Source of the DNA: Opisthocomus hoazin
Lineage: Eukaryota; Chordata; Aves; Opisthocomiformes; Opisthocomidae
Reading direction: 5' to 3'
Assembly: GCF_030867145.1 (NCBI RefSeq)
Contig: NC_134433.1
Coordinates: 15,659,896-15,723,895, forward strand
Length of the DNA: 64,000 bases
In this document: positions 26,601 through 41,600 of the stretch, one piece after another
How positions within the stretch are numbered: the stretch's first letter is position 1
How the letters are laid out: every line of letters starts with the position of its first letter
Notes under the pieces: model-generated
What the model was told of the DNA's origin: nothing
Database searches by the model: none
The model's input: only the letters and a program-made list of their open reading frames with translations
Made by a program: the position numbers and the translations under genes

Positions 26601-29600
26601 TTACAGTACTGTGTATTTTCTCTACCCATATCTGCAAAAATGGAAGAAATATTTCATATGGAAATAACCAATTCTTGCAGTAATAGCTTGTACGTTTACA
26701 GTTTGTATGCTCCCCGCCCCGTTCAGAAAAGCCTCTGACTGCGTAATACTTGTCGCTAGAACACAGTAGTGGTTCACATGTTATTGAAGGCCACAGAACA
26801 TTTAACTACATCTTATCTTCCTATGTACATATGAAAAGAAAAAGCAGGACACTTGGGAAATCTGTTTCGTGATATGCAATCGGATCAGAGGCGGTCAATT
26901 CACTCTCAGGAGTATTTTCATAAAGGGAAATTAAAGAAGGTGAAAACCTGATAAGGATAAAGTGAAAGTCCCGTGGTTTTAAATTTAGGTCCAAAAGCTA
27001 TCAATCTTGAGACTAGCATTTATAGGCCCTTTGCACAATTACTCCAATGAGGGTTTTAACTCTAAAAAGTATATGCAATACTTCTACCTGCAGTCCTGCA
27101 AAACACTGGCTACACCGATTAAGCCCCACCGTAACGGGAATATACTAGTGTTGTTGATTAGACAGCTCTTCATTAACAGCACAAATTAGTGTTCTGCCTA
27201 CCGTTTTAGAAGCGCAGAGCGGGTTAAGTCCCCAAGCCAAATGCTTTGTTGGAACCAAGAGATTAAAGTGAGACTCTCTGCCATCCATCTTGCTAATATA
27301 AATGGAATGACATTGTTTGCATTAGAAATTTTCCACTCGAACCCTTTAAGTGACACTAGCTAACAGGTACCAGTAATATGATGTTGTCAAATCTCAAAAA
27401 TAGACTGGCATGGAGTTCAAACTGTTCAATCTACTTATAGTCTTCTAAGACAAAAAATAAACACTGCCCTGCTAAGGGGCTGTTGGCTAGCGGGTGCACG
27501 GATTTCGAAGTCCTTCACTAGTGAAGGACGAGTGCATAATACTGTAACTCAGCACAGAAGAACACTGCAATCTCCATCACCTACGTTACCAGAGCAATCT
27601 AACCAGTTCCTCACCTGCTGCTGGCGGATGCTGGCCACTAACTGTTGGCAAATCCAAAGAGCTATCAGACATGACATGCTTAAGATCGCCTCCCACATCA
27701 GCCAGCTTCATGTCAAACTGAACAGACAACGCATCTTCAGAATCCTCCTTGCCGACACTGCTGCCACCAATAGAAGGGAGATCCAGAGACTTCACAGAAG
27801 CAGAGTCTTCTTTGGCCTGCTTGAAAGCTGCGACTTTATCCACCAGGGACTTATCCGCGCTGTTGCACGTGGAAGAAAACTTGTTAGAGTGAAAGTCGGC
27901 AAAATCATCATCGCTCTTCACTGAAGAAAGCGTGTTGTCCTTCGCCTCCTCAAAGCCTGCTCCAGAGCCTTCAAGAGAAAGCTGTTTGAAGATATCGTAT
28001 TTGGTGGGCGTAGCAGCAGTGACAGAATTCTGCCCACTCTTCACCGTGCCGGCAGATGAGCCAGACTGAGGAACAGGACCGGCCTCCAGCTTAAGTGCAT
28101 TGTATTTGTCATCTGGTTTTTGTTCGGAAAATCCACTGCTATTGTTGAAAGCCATAAAATCTGCAAAGTCATCTTGTCCACTGGCTGATGCGCAATTAGA
28201 AAATTCCCCAAAAAGGTTGAACTCTCCAAACTCATCACCTAAGCTTGAACTTTTGCTGGGTGCTGGCTGGGCAGTGGCAGATGGAAGGGGAGGTGGAGGA
28301 AAGGAGCCCGATTTTGACGTATTAAGTGCAGGTGGAAAGGATGGCTGCTTGTTTTCTCCAGTAGAGGAAAAGAGATCCAAGTCTGCTAGATTCAAAGAGG
28401 TCTTTGCTTGTGTTTGCTGTTTCGACTGAACGGGCAGAGAAGGGAAGGATGTAGGGAAAGTTTTGTCTTTTGTAGGTGGCTCTAATGGTGAGATACTGTC
28501 AGCGGTTTTAAAATCTGTGAAACCATCATCGGTTCCTGCAGGCTTGAATTCTGCAAGGTTATCTCCTGAGAAAAGAAACAATGAAAAACCAGTAGTAAGA
28601 CACTGCAGCAACAACAAATACATCATACTCACACCATGCAAGCAAGCAAATTATTTCATGCAATGTCAGAAGTTTTTATGCAAACTATTTAAATTAAGAC
28701 CTCAGGACGCACGTAGAACTGCAAACTCAACTTCTACGAACCACACAAGTTTCAAGGTCAGCGATTCTAATATTCATTCCAGCAAACACTTCAGTCTTTC
28801 AAGTGGCCTCAAAGTCATATTAAATTCCCTTTACACTGAGTTACTATCAAAACATACCATGACCAACAGATTCAAAAGGTGATCAGTACTGTCTCATGCA
28901 GCTTCCGCATGAGTTCTTTTTCCCATGTCATCCTTCCCGTATTTGCCACGCAATGAACGTAACCTTGAATTTCACTTACACCAATGTGGTATTTGTGTTC
29001 TTACAGAAGCAATTCTCCCCCTTCCCTGCCTTCGAAGCATTGCCCAGATGCAGTTTCTTCACAGGGCATCAGCAGATGGTTGAGACAAAAGCAACCCTGC
29101 TGATCAGCTGAAAGGGGAACATGGCCGAGACCAACCGGACTCGCCTGGTGGCTGAAAGCACTTTCGAGAAGAGTTCTCTGGAAAGGAGGCAGCCAGCCAA
29201 CAAGCCTATCCAGCTGGGCACCACAGGAACCCAACAGGTGGAAGAGACAAAGCCCCAAACAGAAAAGAATGCAAGGTGGTGATCCTAGCGTGTTGGTTTA
29301 GAACATTTTTAAGCTCTCATTTTAATTTACCACACTTCCCTTCTGTCAGGTTCACCTAAACAGACAACAGTGTTAAGTGATCAGAACTTCAGTAAATGCA
29401 ATATAATTCGGGCATCTTCCAGCTTCTCCTAAGACTGATTCCAGTTTTACTAGGAAGCTTGGAGACAGACTTCCACAGGACAGTCAGCATGCTTCATCAG
29501 AAGATGTGCAGATCTCTAGTTCAACTACATACTGAATGTAAGAATTAGAATTTAAACCTGATTAGACATTAGGTAGCAATGTTTTCATTGAATTTACAGT

Positions 29601-32600
29601 AAATATTTTGGTGCACTGATTTTTTGAGTTTCTTCCTGTCTGTACATAATTACTCTTTTTATAAAGCATTTTCTTTTGAACATGAAAAATGTTGAGTTGT
29701 TTAACCCATTCACCAGCACATAGGTACTTAGAGTACTTATAATTTTAAAGTAATTATGCATACTGTAACACAAGTGTCCAACAAACAGATTTTGTTCTAT
29801 TTTAGAAGTACACCATTAACATTTAATTCTTAAGCTACCACACAGTGTCAAACTTCAAATTAGTTTAACCAAGATTTAAAAGAATACTCTTTATAACGGT
29901 AAAGGACCACTATGATACCTGACATATTCTTCCATTCTCCCCCCCCTCCAAATCAATTCACTCGGCCCAGCAACAATACAAATATTCCTGAAATTGCTAC
30001 TGACTGATCAAAGCTAAAACATCACAGCAAACTACACTTACTGATGAACTGCAAACTTTTCCACTAGAAATGTAAGCTGGTGAAAGGGTTAAGAGCGGTC
30101 AGACCCAGACAGCAGGCAAATATAGTAACTTTATGTATTTTAGAACATGTACGGAAAGAGACAAAATGTTGTCATTTCATTTCATTGCATATATTTAATC
30201 CCGAAGAGGCGCTAAGCATGAAAACCTCAAAAACATTACAGCAGTTTCAGAACTCAGCATCTGAAAAGAAGAATTCTGTCTTTGAAAAAACAAGTTAGGA
30301 GCGAGCTCGGGTAAGCAGTTTTACCCCAGAATCTAAAGCTGTCTTCCAATAATGAAACAAAATGCTGGGTATAACATAACTCTGTGGAAGTCAGGTTAAG
30401 TTAGTAACGTGTTTATCTTCTGATCTGTCTACTATTAATATATGGAAGTTTTTCCCCATCTGCTTAAAAAGATGAGATTACCACTTCCATTGCATAGATG
30501 AGTTAGATACAGCTGGTTCTGCAAGAGGCTTAGGGAGACTCTGCTTTTGTAATTACACAGGTGTTGCACCTCAGATGCCAGCCAGGTTTTACTTTTCCCA
30601 ATCAAAAACAGCTAAACACAAATTTCAAAGTGATCAGATTTATTCTTTGAGCACCAGAGACCATGAAAAGTTTAAATTCTGCCCCAACAACAGAAAAAAG
30701 TTGCGATTTTGTCCAGTAGCATCTTGTTCTGCCTTCTAAGAATACATGACCGCTTAGTTAAAATTAACAAATTCCAGACATATTGTTATTTTAAAACTCA
30801 GAAGCATCCAAAACAGATGCCAACTGTCTAGAAACACAATTTGTAGATTATTTCAATAGTATATTACACTGTTTTGTCAGGATACTTCCTGCTAAGTTGT
30901 TTAGAGGAGCAGAAGCACCATTATTCCAGAATTCTAGCAATGGAAATTCTGCAGCTCAAAGATAATCATGAAAACATGTTAAAACAGCTCCAAAAACCAT
31001 CCTGCTTACCTAGGTATTTGCTCTCTGATGGTTGCTCTAATTCACGGAAAGCACTATACTTGTCTCCACAATCTAGTGAATATAAGAAGAGGAATACATT
31101 TACATAAAGATGCCATGAATTCATATTGTAGATTTTACATTGACATAATTGCTTTGATTTTTAAAATATTGTTTTATTCAGTATCAAAAGCAAGGTATGA
31201 AATATTGCAATAAATTGCTCATAGTGGTTGTATATTTTTCCTTTTACCTGTAAAGGTAGCTGTACTTTCAGATGGCTTCTCAGCTGCAATTCCTTTAAAC
31301 ACAGCATACTTATCAGTTGATGAGAGTGTCTTAGTACCTGGGAGTGGCATTAGTAAAGAAGGAACACTAAAAACAGAAGAGAGAAAAGCAAAGTTCCTTA
31401 ATTTATCCATAAGAAATCCACATTTTCAAGTTTCATTTAAAGAAGTGCCTTATTATGACTACACAATTCGGATCACTAAACCTAAGCTTGTACCCTAAGG
31501 GGTTCTTCATCAAGAACCTGATGTAAACTACCTTGATATCTACTAAGAATAAGCGCAGGTAGACAGGCAGCTGGGTAACTGATGGGTGAATTCAGACTTT
31601 CTCTCACCTAATTCTATTTCTTTAGGCCAGAAGTCAATTTTCACCCTTCTTGATTTTAATTTGCACCCAAACATGAGCAAAACACTCCAGAACTTTACAC
31701 CACAGGAATTCTCAGCCCAGCAGACAACAAGCACATGGACATGCTCCAGGAATCACTGCTCTTTAATTTATCAGTTTGCTCGGGGCAGTGTAAGAACAAT
31801 TCTCCCTGATAGAACTAGATACAGTAAAGAGTTAAAACTGCATGGGATTTTGCCAGCTCCATACTTTCAGCTTATCTATTTTTTATTATATTTCATTACA
31901 TATTGGAAAATTAAGAGACTAAAGTGGAACCACTGTTCAAAAGGAAGGAAAGGATAACTTTGAATTTCTGTCAGTGAAAATCACCAAGGCTAGCGAGCTA
32001 TCTAATCAGCAGAATAAGCAGCAGTCCACAGTTACACAAGCAAATCTTTTTGCACACAAACATGCTCTACTTTATACAGTAAAACTGCCACAATAACTTA
32101 ACACCATGTTAGCAACTGCTGTAAGATTTAGAAGACGTTCTGCGAGAGCTTTGCTTGCCCTCCACACAAGCCCCCTTATCAGATCTTGGCAGCTCTACAG
32201 AACAACATCCTTTACATATGAATGATGCATTTTACCTCTCATTTATGTCATTCAATACTCTGCACATTGAAAATGTGAATGAATTTCTACGGCTTTGGCC
32301 CGAAGCAAGAAACTTTTGAGAGCCATTTAAATCTCCTTATCAGCAGCCTACAAGCAACATACAAACCCTGCACTTGCACACACGTGCTAATGGTGGTCCG
32401 TGATGCCTGCAGACAGACAGCTCAACGACAAAAAATATAGCTTATGGTAATATAATTAAATTTCACATCACTGCAAAACAGGCTATTAGATATGCAATCT
32501 TGGCAAATGTAATGGTTAATCATCTGTACTCTGCAGATGGCTTTTTTTAAATAAAGCTCCAGAAGCAATGAGACTATAGCTCATTGTAACATTCCGTTCA

Positions 32601-35600
32601 AAACTGAACGCTTTTACAACTGAATAAAGAGAACTGCTGCAGTGAAAAAGAAACACCGGTTTTAAAAATTATTGTATTTTTAATGATCCCCTACTTCCCG
32701 TTGTGGAATTTACAAACAACGTTTCTGCTAAAACTTTCAGTAACAGAATAGCTTTAATTGCAACATGACGTCCAACGCAAATTAAGATATACTTAAAACA
32801 GAGCATCTTCAGACGCATGTGGCATCCACTGACATCAGCAAAATTCAATTTCTTACATACGCTGTGCCGAATGGCATTCTAACAGAACTATTTGTGCTAG
32901 TATCCCCATTTGACGTCACTGGTGAGGAAGCAGCCGGTGATCACTGCTTACCTGGAAAGCGCTCGTTCCGTCTGCAACGAACAGTCAGTGCACTACACAG
33001 AAAATTCGCATGCCTACTGTCAGCCACCTGGGAGGTACGTACAAGTTTGCCATGTGCAGTAAAAGGAAACAACGCTGAAATTTTGTAACCACAGGACTTT
33101 GAAAGATTAATTGCAAACTCTCAGAGGGAGTAAACATGCTTGCTTATTTTGTAATACAGAATTTGCCTGATCCGGAATTACGTTTTGGCAGTCTCCCAGC
33201 TGAAAAGCCAAGACTGCTGAAGTCTGAATGAGATTTCAATTGAGATTTATAGTCAGTTATTGGAAATTTAAAGCACCGGCCAGAGAAGCGACAGAAATAA
33301 CAAAAACCCTCTCCACTGCAGTTCTCAGTCATCTGAGAGCACAGCGTCATGCTCTTTGCATGAATTTTGGGGTCCATATTCAGGACCTGAAGACAGATCT
33401 TGATGTCAGCAAATGGTTTCTATCAGCTCCAACAAACATGGGGTCATACTTTTAATGGAAGCACACAGCACTAAACGCAGAACTCCTCTGTCCCAGGGTA
33501 TTTTTTCTGAATAGCTTTACGTAAGATTTTTGCCTGAATGCACAGTATGAAGTAACTTTCAATTGCCTGTGCAGTAGTATAAACACTTGGAAACCTATCC
33601 CCATACCCTGTAAACGCAATTTACCTCAGCGTGATGACTAGAATGCTAAAGAATGGCCAACCACCTCTGGCACATCAAATGTCTTTTTTGATTCAGAAAG
33701 CCTAATTGTAGTTGTAACAACCTTCAAAAGAAACTGTCAGAGTAGAAGTCAGGTGACAGAAGAAAATTACAGGCTAGAAAGCTACCCACAAAAGAGAAAA
33801 AACACTTTATTTCTTAAAAGTGTTCCAAAATACTGAAGGGGTGGAAATCAAAGATCTGCTACCTGCTCCGGTGCTGCGAACTGGCTGCTTTGGAGGAGCC
33901 AGCTACATCCCCTTGGAAATCAGTGAAAGAGTCATCTAGTGAGCCAGACTTTGAAGCATCTTGGAACTCCTGGAAGTCATCATCTTCTGGTTTTATTACC
34001 TGAATCACAAACAACATGTAAATTGCTATATTGTTGTCTTTTCAAACTGCCATATGGCATGAAAGCAGTTCAGAGTACTGTCACTGACTTAAGCGGAAAA
34101 AAAAAAGCAACAGACGGAAACAACCTTTCAACATTTGCACGCAAAATTAGCATGGTCAGTGCTTCCACTTCGCCTGCACCTCACCCCATTCAAAGCACAC
34201 TCAGGGTGTACAGGATTACAAGTAGTAGGCATGAAGAACAGCTGAAAAAGGAACTGCTTTCACATTGAATGTGTTACTGATCTTAGCCATGTAATCTTTC
34301 AATACAGGATAAATATTAGTAATGTAAGTCAATCAATAAATTTAAATCAATAATTTTAAATCAATATACACAGCAAAAGCACCAGAAGAAATATCTTCTG
34401 AAGAAGGGTGAACCGTATTTGCAAACAGCAAAATTTATCCCCCAACACGATTTAGAGTGTTGCAAACCAAAGGTTTTCACAGTTCTCAGCTTCTCCTGAA
34501 AACTCTGACTTCTTTTACCATCTAACAGTGTCTGTGGTATAGCTTAACCAAAAATTCCATTTTATGTGCATTACAAAACCCTAACTACAACTAAAATCCT
34601 CTTTTGGTGCAATTAGTTTGTCATGGAGAATGCTTTTGTACCTCTTCTAATGCCACCAGAAAGAAACAGACAAAATAAAAGGAAATCCTTAGCCACGTGA
34701 CTTCATGTTTTCAGACATCACATGCTAGATTCCAGCTCCATTTTTTGCTGTTTACTTCGAGTCTGTTGTCATCAGGTAGCTCTGAAAAAGTCAGGCTAGT
34801 TCTTTTTCCAGGACAAGAGCGAGTGGCCAGGCAAGAGGGGCGAGCTAACCTGCGCGGGCGCGTAGGGTGCCCCGAATCCTCCGGAAGGCTGTGCGGCAGC
34901 TCCGCCCGCCGGTGCCGGGATGCTCATGCCCAGCACGGCCGCCCCGATGCCGAGAGGCACGGAGACCGGCGCCGCGGAGGGCATCAGAGGCTGCTGGCTC
35001 ACTGTGGCAGGCAGCGGCATGGGAAATCCGGTTAAAGTAGGAACGGGGGCAGCTGGAAACTGGTTTAACACATCAGGACTCACGGCAGGTATTCCTCTCT
35101 GCAAAGGCAGAACAGCAAAGACAACCAAATAAACACAACAGAAAGGCACGTTGCACTCTCAGCTCCCATTCCTGGCTTGTATCACCGAAATCATGAAAGA
35201 GCAGCGCATGGTCAAGCTTCAAGGAAACCTTCCAAACAAAAACATGCTATCAAGAGCCTGTAAACTGAATCTTACTCAACACCCTGACTGCTGGAGTTAC
35301 ACCAAGGGTAACGATACCCACCCAGGTGGGCAGAGGCTTTTGACACCATTCTCGTTTGGCTTTTAGTAAAGCAACCCAGTAAGCACTGGCAACCAAAGCT
35401 ATGCTAAACCTTATGTGCACTGCATCGTCTTTCCTACACAGCACTCCCACAAGGTACCTCAGCTTGGTTCTTCACTGCTCAAGATATTCTTGCCTTAATT
35501 TTCATACAAGGCTGGTATTTAGAAATAAACTGCTAAAGAGATGACACTATGCTGACAAAGAATGGAAGCCTGAAATTAATACTCCACTGGTTCAGGAGAG

Positions 35601-38600
35601 AGGTAACAAGTCTAGCTATTCACAGACTAAGGGATACAGGAACCATATAGTTTGAGGAAAACAGATGTGTATTCAACAGAAGAGACAGTACTTTATACCA
35701 GAAATACATATACGTGTGTTTGGTAAGTATATCTAAGAACTACCTTCAACTGACACTAAGAGAAAGGAGTAACTGAAATGTAAGCGCAGGGGATGAAATT
35801 CTAATCCCACTGAAGTTTCCAGGGGAGTTTCTCCTCCGGACTTCAACAGAAGTAGTATTTTACTACAGGCGTGGTATACCAGCCACTTGCGCTAACTCGC
35901 AATCTATGGCAGATTAGTAAAGTGACGTGCCTTTCTGCCCCGATCTCCAACGTGTCAGTCATACCTGAGTTACTGCTATCATAGCCAGGACAGCGTAGAG
36001 CTCTTCTTTTGTGAGCTTCCCAGGGGTAGTACGGTTGGCCAAAGCCCATATCTGTCCAAGGGTCTCTCTGGGCAATCCAGACGACATCAGGATGGGATAG
36101 AGTTTAGCTGTATCTATTCCAGCAGGAGTCAAAGTCGTTTCTAAAATTTTCTTATACAACTCTGTTAAGAGGGAGTCAGTATTAGGCAGTGACAACTGCT
36201 GTTTTCAAGTGAATTTAAGATTGTTGTTCTATTTTGTCTGAAACTCAGCATTATATGAAATTAGTAACACAAAGTGTACAATCAGGCAACAGCATTTTGG
36301 CATTGTATTGTATAGTGTTACTATGTTATTTGCATATATAAGATAAACAGTCTTAAGAAATCAGCCGGCTTAATTACAAGACATGCCAAAAACCAGACTA
36401 CCCATGAAAGCGATATTATCAGCACGCAACCTCTGCTAGCATAATCTTCTGTCATCACACATTCTACATTAAACACTTAACATGCTTGAATAAAATCCAT
36501 ACTTCCTCAAATGCAGATAAAGGCACCATAAACACAGAAAGTATGAAAGATATAGGATTCATGTGATGACTGAAGAATAATGCTTCGATCAATACATGGC
36601 AACGTACGTACGTTCACACCTTACACTGCCCACTTGGCTAAACGCCCACTTGCTTGTTTACCTGGGACCAAGCTATCGTTGTAAATCCAAGGAGGCAGCA
36701 TTTGCTGAATTGGGTCCTGTGAAGGGAATACTCCAACTCCTAAATGTATTCCATTCAGTAAGAAAAAGACAGACAGTTGTATTAGGACATATAGATTCAG
36801 AGTATAAAGATTTTAGAGACCAGATCATAGCTGGTCAGTATCACTTGGCATTTCAGGCAAAGATTTCAGATAGGAATCACTGTGCTCAGAGGAAAAACAG
36901 CTACTGCAGGAATATGTATTTCAAAAATAATAACTAGGATGACTTGTCAGTAACAGGAAGAATATATTTATATACATAATGAAACAAGGAGCTCCTCATT
37001 CACCCACCTCCCTCTTAATTTCTAGTTGTACAGAAGGTCAAGTCTCTTTGTCTCTTACAACTACATAGCAGCAGCTCTGTGCCATATCAGATTTAGTCTT
37101 CCCATCAACTACACGCTATTCAGACTACTTGTGGAACAAATAAATTCATACCTACCATAAACCCCACAATGTCCCACCAGAACTTCCTTATCAGGGAAAT
37201 CCACAAACAGCATATTAGTCTGAATCTCAGCAAGATCTTCTCTCATGTTCACAAAAACGTACCCATTGCCCCACTGCTCCCAGCCTCCAGATCCAGAAGA
37301 CATCATCGCCGCCTTCACTACCACAGGCTTTCATGATGCTATCTGTCACATTTTACTCACTGTGATTCGGTTATTTCCTCCTCCACTGTGTAGACTCTTC
37401 CTCTCAAGCCTCACGGTTTTACTTCCTATCCAGCTACCCCTGCACAAATTTTATCTTCATCTTGGATGGAGCTCTGACGAAAGTCAGAATTGTTTCAGAT
37501 TTCATTCTCTTTCCCAGTGCCTTTCCATCTCCTTATCTTCCACATCGATTCTCTCCGGACTGCAGTCTAATTTCTACATCCCACAACTCCAAGCACATTT
37601 TAAAATAAGCAATTCCTTCCATTTCACCAACCAAGTAAAACAAATTTGCTACTTCCTCCCATCTCATTATTCTTCAGCTTTAACCACCCTTCCACACACT
37701 TCTGCGTCCTACCAATTCTTGCTTCTCACCCTTGAATCCCTCTGATAAAATTCAGCCCCTTAAACATCAAATAATATGAGAAGTGAAAAGGAACTCTGCC
37801 ATATTTAGTCATTAGATAGGAGAGTCTTACTCAAAACTTTGAAAACACCCAGGTGACTAAGGGTCTGCCAGTTTTCAGCATTATCACTTAAATACTAAAC
37901 TTCTGTTCCTCATGAAGTACTTCAACTCATCCTTCAAAGCCTCCTTAACAATATTTGGAATTATTCTTGACTACTGTTGCTCTACATAATCACTTCCAAC
38001 ACCCTCGTCATCTGCAGGCTGCATTTAAACTCGCCCTGTCTTACACCCTTAAACCAGTGTCATCTCCTGCCTCCTCTCCCCCCCACAGTTTTTTGTTTAA
38101 ATCAAGCATCATATTGTGTTGGATTGGTACAAAATCAGCAATGCAACTGACTGACCTATGCTATGAATAAACAAACAGCTCCTATTTCATGCTGTATATT
38201 CTTTCAAGTTAAGTCACTTTTAGCAATTTACTGTGTATTACACAGCCCTTCCACTTATTAAAAATGTCCATTCAAACCACTTCATCTCATCCAGTAATGT
38301 TTTTTAAATATATTGGATAAGAAAACACTTGAAAGCAACATATCCAACGACTGAGGGGAGGAATACATGAGTTTTGATTAATAAAAAGTTGTGATACTTC
38401 TAGGAAAGAAAACTGCTTAAGAGAGTGCCCGATTCAATTATCTACAGACCAGAAGCCTTCCCGCCCTTCTCCATCTCCTCTGACCCCCCAGTAAATTGAA
38501 ATTACACAAAGGGCTAATTTATTTTTATCATACTTGACTACAACGGAGCCCACATTTCATGTTAGCCTCGAGTACAACCTCCGAGCACTAACCAAGGTAC

Positions 38601-41600
38601 ACCAGAGATCTTGCATTTATTTTGATGAGAATAAAACAAAACCAAACAGTCAACAGCCAGCTTTAATAAAATCCACATTGGAACTAAGGCTTGCTTAAAG
38701 TTTTCATTTAGTTCAGCTTTTGAAATGTTGATCCCTAAAGCACAGATAGTTTTAGACAAAATGCACCTGAGCAGCAAACTGTCTGGGAAACAAGTATTAG
38801 CTAGCTAAGAGTTTTAGCCTGAAAAGATTTTATCCCTTCAAAGTTAAAAGATGAAAACTCACCATGACACTGATCATCTTTAAGTTTCCTTAAATAACTA
38901 AAAAAAAGTAAAAATCTTCATAGAGAGCAGATCTTTTTTTTTCCCCCCAAGAAAGAGGACAGAATATTTTAAAACAGCAGACCTGATTAAGCAAACACGT
39001 TAAAAGTGATTACAGCAGTAAATTCACGTGGAAAAAGTTCAGAGCAAAATCATAGTAGTTATACTTTCAGCAAGGAGCAGGATGCACTGACTTATTATTC
39101 AAGCAGGCATTCAGAGCAAAATGATGCAGGATTGGGCTTAGAATTAGTGTACAGAGTATTAGCATTCAAGCAGCATCTTATTAGATTTAAATTCCATCAA
39201 ATGTTTCATTTGCTCACCACACTCTCCAACTGCTCTGTTTTGTTCTGAAGCCTTGTGCACCTCTGCAGCAGTGGTACCACTTTCACGTCCACCTACAACA
39301 TCCCAGTCATTGCTGGCTTGACTGGGATGAACTTGGCGCACAGTCGAGGCTTTGTGCCCAACTTCGGATGTTTTAAGTTTGGTTTGCTCTTGTTCAGATT
39401 CATTTGAGCCATTATCTAAGACCTTCTCCTCCAGGGAAGAGCCTGAATAAACAGCAGGAGGAATTACTTGTATCTTGTCATTAACCACCCAGATGGCAAT
39501 TCCATACTTCCAAAGGAAAAGTATTATTGGTACCACTGATGAGTTATGAAGATGCATATCCGTCCCAGCTCAGACCAACAGCACCACCCTGGTCAGACAC
39601 TCCGATAGCCTCATTCGGCCCTTTGCTTACCACACATGCACAACCAACCCAACAAACAGAAGGCAACAAGGAGGAGCAGGAATACACGAAACTATTTTCT
39701 GTATTTGGATTACCATTGTACCATTACATCATCTAGGCATCAGCAGCAGAAGGGTCCAATACCTACTTACATCTGCAAAATTCTTCACGTTCATCTCCCC
39801 AACACCCATTTAGCCGCCAAGAAAGGAAGCACACAAGTGCTCCACATTAGCATAATAGTTGTTTTTCAGACCACCATCTCAACTGTATTTTTTTCTGCTA
39901 CACAGACTTAGGAAGAAGCTAGCAGACAAGACTTAATTAACTTAAGATCAGCCATATGCATATTTAGCAATAAACATATTTAGCAATAGTTGGATCCACA
40001 CGCAATTTGCTTTTACAATACACTTCTAAGGGAAGGAATAAAGCGACTTAAATCATCTTTTTCCATGGATCAGCAGGTTTCTACTTAATTGCCTATATAT
40101 TGCTTCTTTCAGCCAGACTGAAAAAAACTCCAGCAAAATAAGTAAAGACTCTGTGTAGCTCTACGACAGAAGGTGACATGTGAAAAAGATACTTTATAGT
40201 TACCTGTTTTATGGATATTGGGTGAAGATGCAGAGGTAGGAAAATAAGGGACCTGCCCAGTTGTACCATGCAGGATGGATAACACTGGAGTCGGGGCTGG
40301 AGGGAGAGGTTGGAGCACAGCCTTTTCGGAAAGCAGTTGCCCAGCCTCAGCAGCAGAATGGAAAGGCTGAGAGGCGGGTTGAGGCACCAGTTTGGGGATT
40401 TCAACAGGCCCTTGTATAAAGTCACTAAATTCTTCATCATCGAGAAAAGCAGAGTGGGAAACAGATACAGCAGAATGGGATGATGTGGGATGATCTGTAA
40501 AATGGAATGAACACACATCGCACAGTGATGAGGAGAAAGGTTCACAGGTGGAGAGGTGGGAAAAGTGACAAACACTAGGTATACACAGCAGATGGGTGAG
40601 GGGAAACAGCAGTGGATGAAGTACTTGACAGAGATGTGTAGAGCTACTGTCAGCATAACAAAGGCGTGAGGTAAAACTGAGCAGCCACTTCCAACCATGC
40701 ATCTTCTCTCCCAGATTTTTGTGATGTAAACACCTCAACTGAAATTTGATTCTTAGCACTGGCTATGGAAACAGACTGGGTCAAAACAAAGCAAGAGCTA
40801 ATATTTCAAACTGGACTTCATGAGGGTGTGCATAGGGGGACATTATACCTCGAAGGAGTGTTTTATCCTCAGAAGCTCAATAATATATCATAAAATATAT
40901 AAGATATATCATAAAATAAGCAGACAATCTGCTGTTTGATCCCTTGCATAGTTACCCATTTTAACAGAACTTGCCTAGGATAGGCAAGTCTACAGGCAAC
41001 AGGTAATAGTCAGAAACCAACTGTAACTTCAAAAGTATCAAAGAGCAAATCCACAGTACAGATAAAGATTTTATCCAGGAAAACGCTTGTCTAGATAACC
41101 TTTGTTTCAGGCTAGACACAGAATAAACTATACTACAACCCACAGGAAATCTTTAGCAGTAATTGTTACAAATGCAGTAATTACTGAGAAGAGAATAGAG
41201 AAGGCTTGGGTTTGGCCATGCCCAGCAACGGTACACAAGCAGCTGTTAGAGTACACTGCAGGCATCATACAATGTTTTCATCATTCTTAGCACTCGTATA
41301 GCACTTAGCTTCAAAAGCACTCTGCAAAACATTAATTAATGCTTTGACTAGAAAAGAACAAACGCATTATCAATTTCCATGATATTTCACATTAAGCATT
41401 CTTTTAAAGATTTCAAGTCTTCTAATAAAGGCTGGTATTTGCTATTTCACCCTCGTAACCTGACCAAGCAAACAGTCACTGGAAGGACACTTTGTTTTAC
41501 AAAACAGTTAACCCGTTCACTTTGTACCACCAAATAAAAATACTTCTTGGAACTAGTTCCCCCTGCTGAGCATTTCTAACATTTTTTATTTGAGTTTTAT

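Larger units (their letters stand above)
18916..27614 (-). other. SYNRG intron 15 (8.7 kb, largest)
   Basis: Separates the two biggest SYNRG exons. It holds a run of 22 T at 20799-20820 (A-run in the gene's sense), GC-richer patches near 20340-20480, 21000-21120 and 23280-23460, and a 20-bp perfect palindrome at 27510-27529. No exon, tRNA or intact transposon was recognised. Confidence 0.5.
33999..36661 (-). other. SYNRG introns 9-11
   Basis: Three introns of 500, 866 and 850 nt around exons 10 and 11. Intron 10 carries a short inverted repeat like an old MITE (about 35787-35870). Intron 9 begins with a 14-bp palindrome, AACGTACGTACGTT, at 36601-36614. Confidence 0.4.

Noticed and set aside
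40093-40698. Long open frame on the minus strand overlapping SYNRG exon 7 in another frame
   Set aside because: Shadow of the real exon; the exon 7 frame joins exons 6 and 8 in phase and contains the acidic motif.
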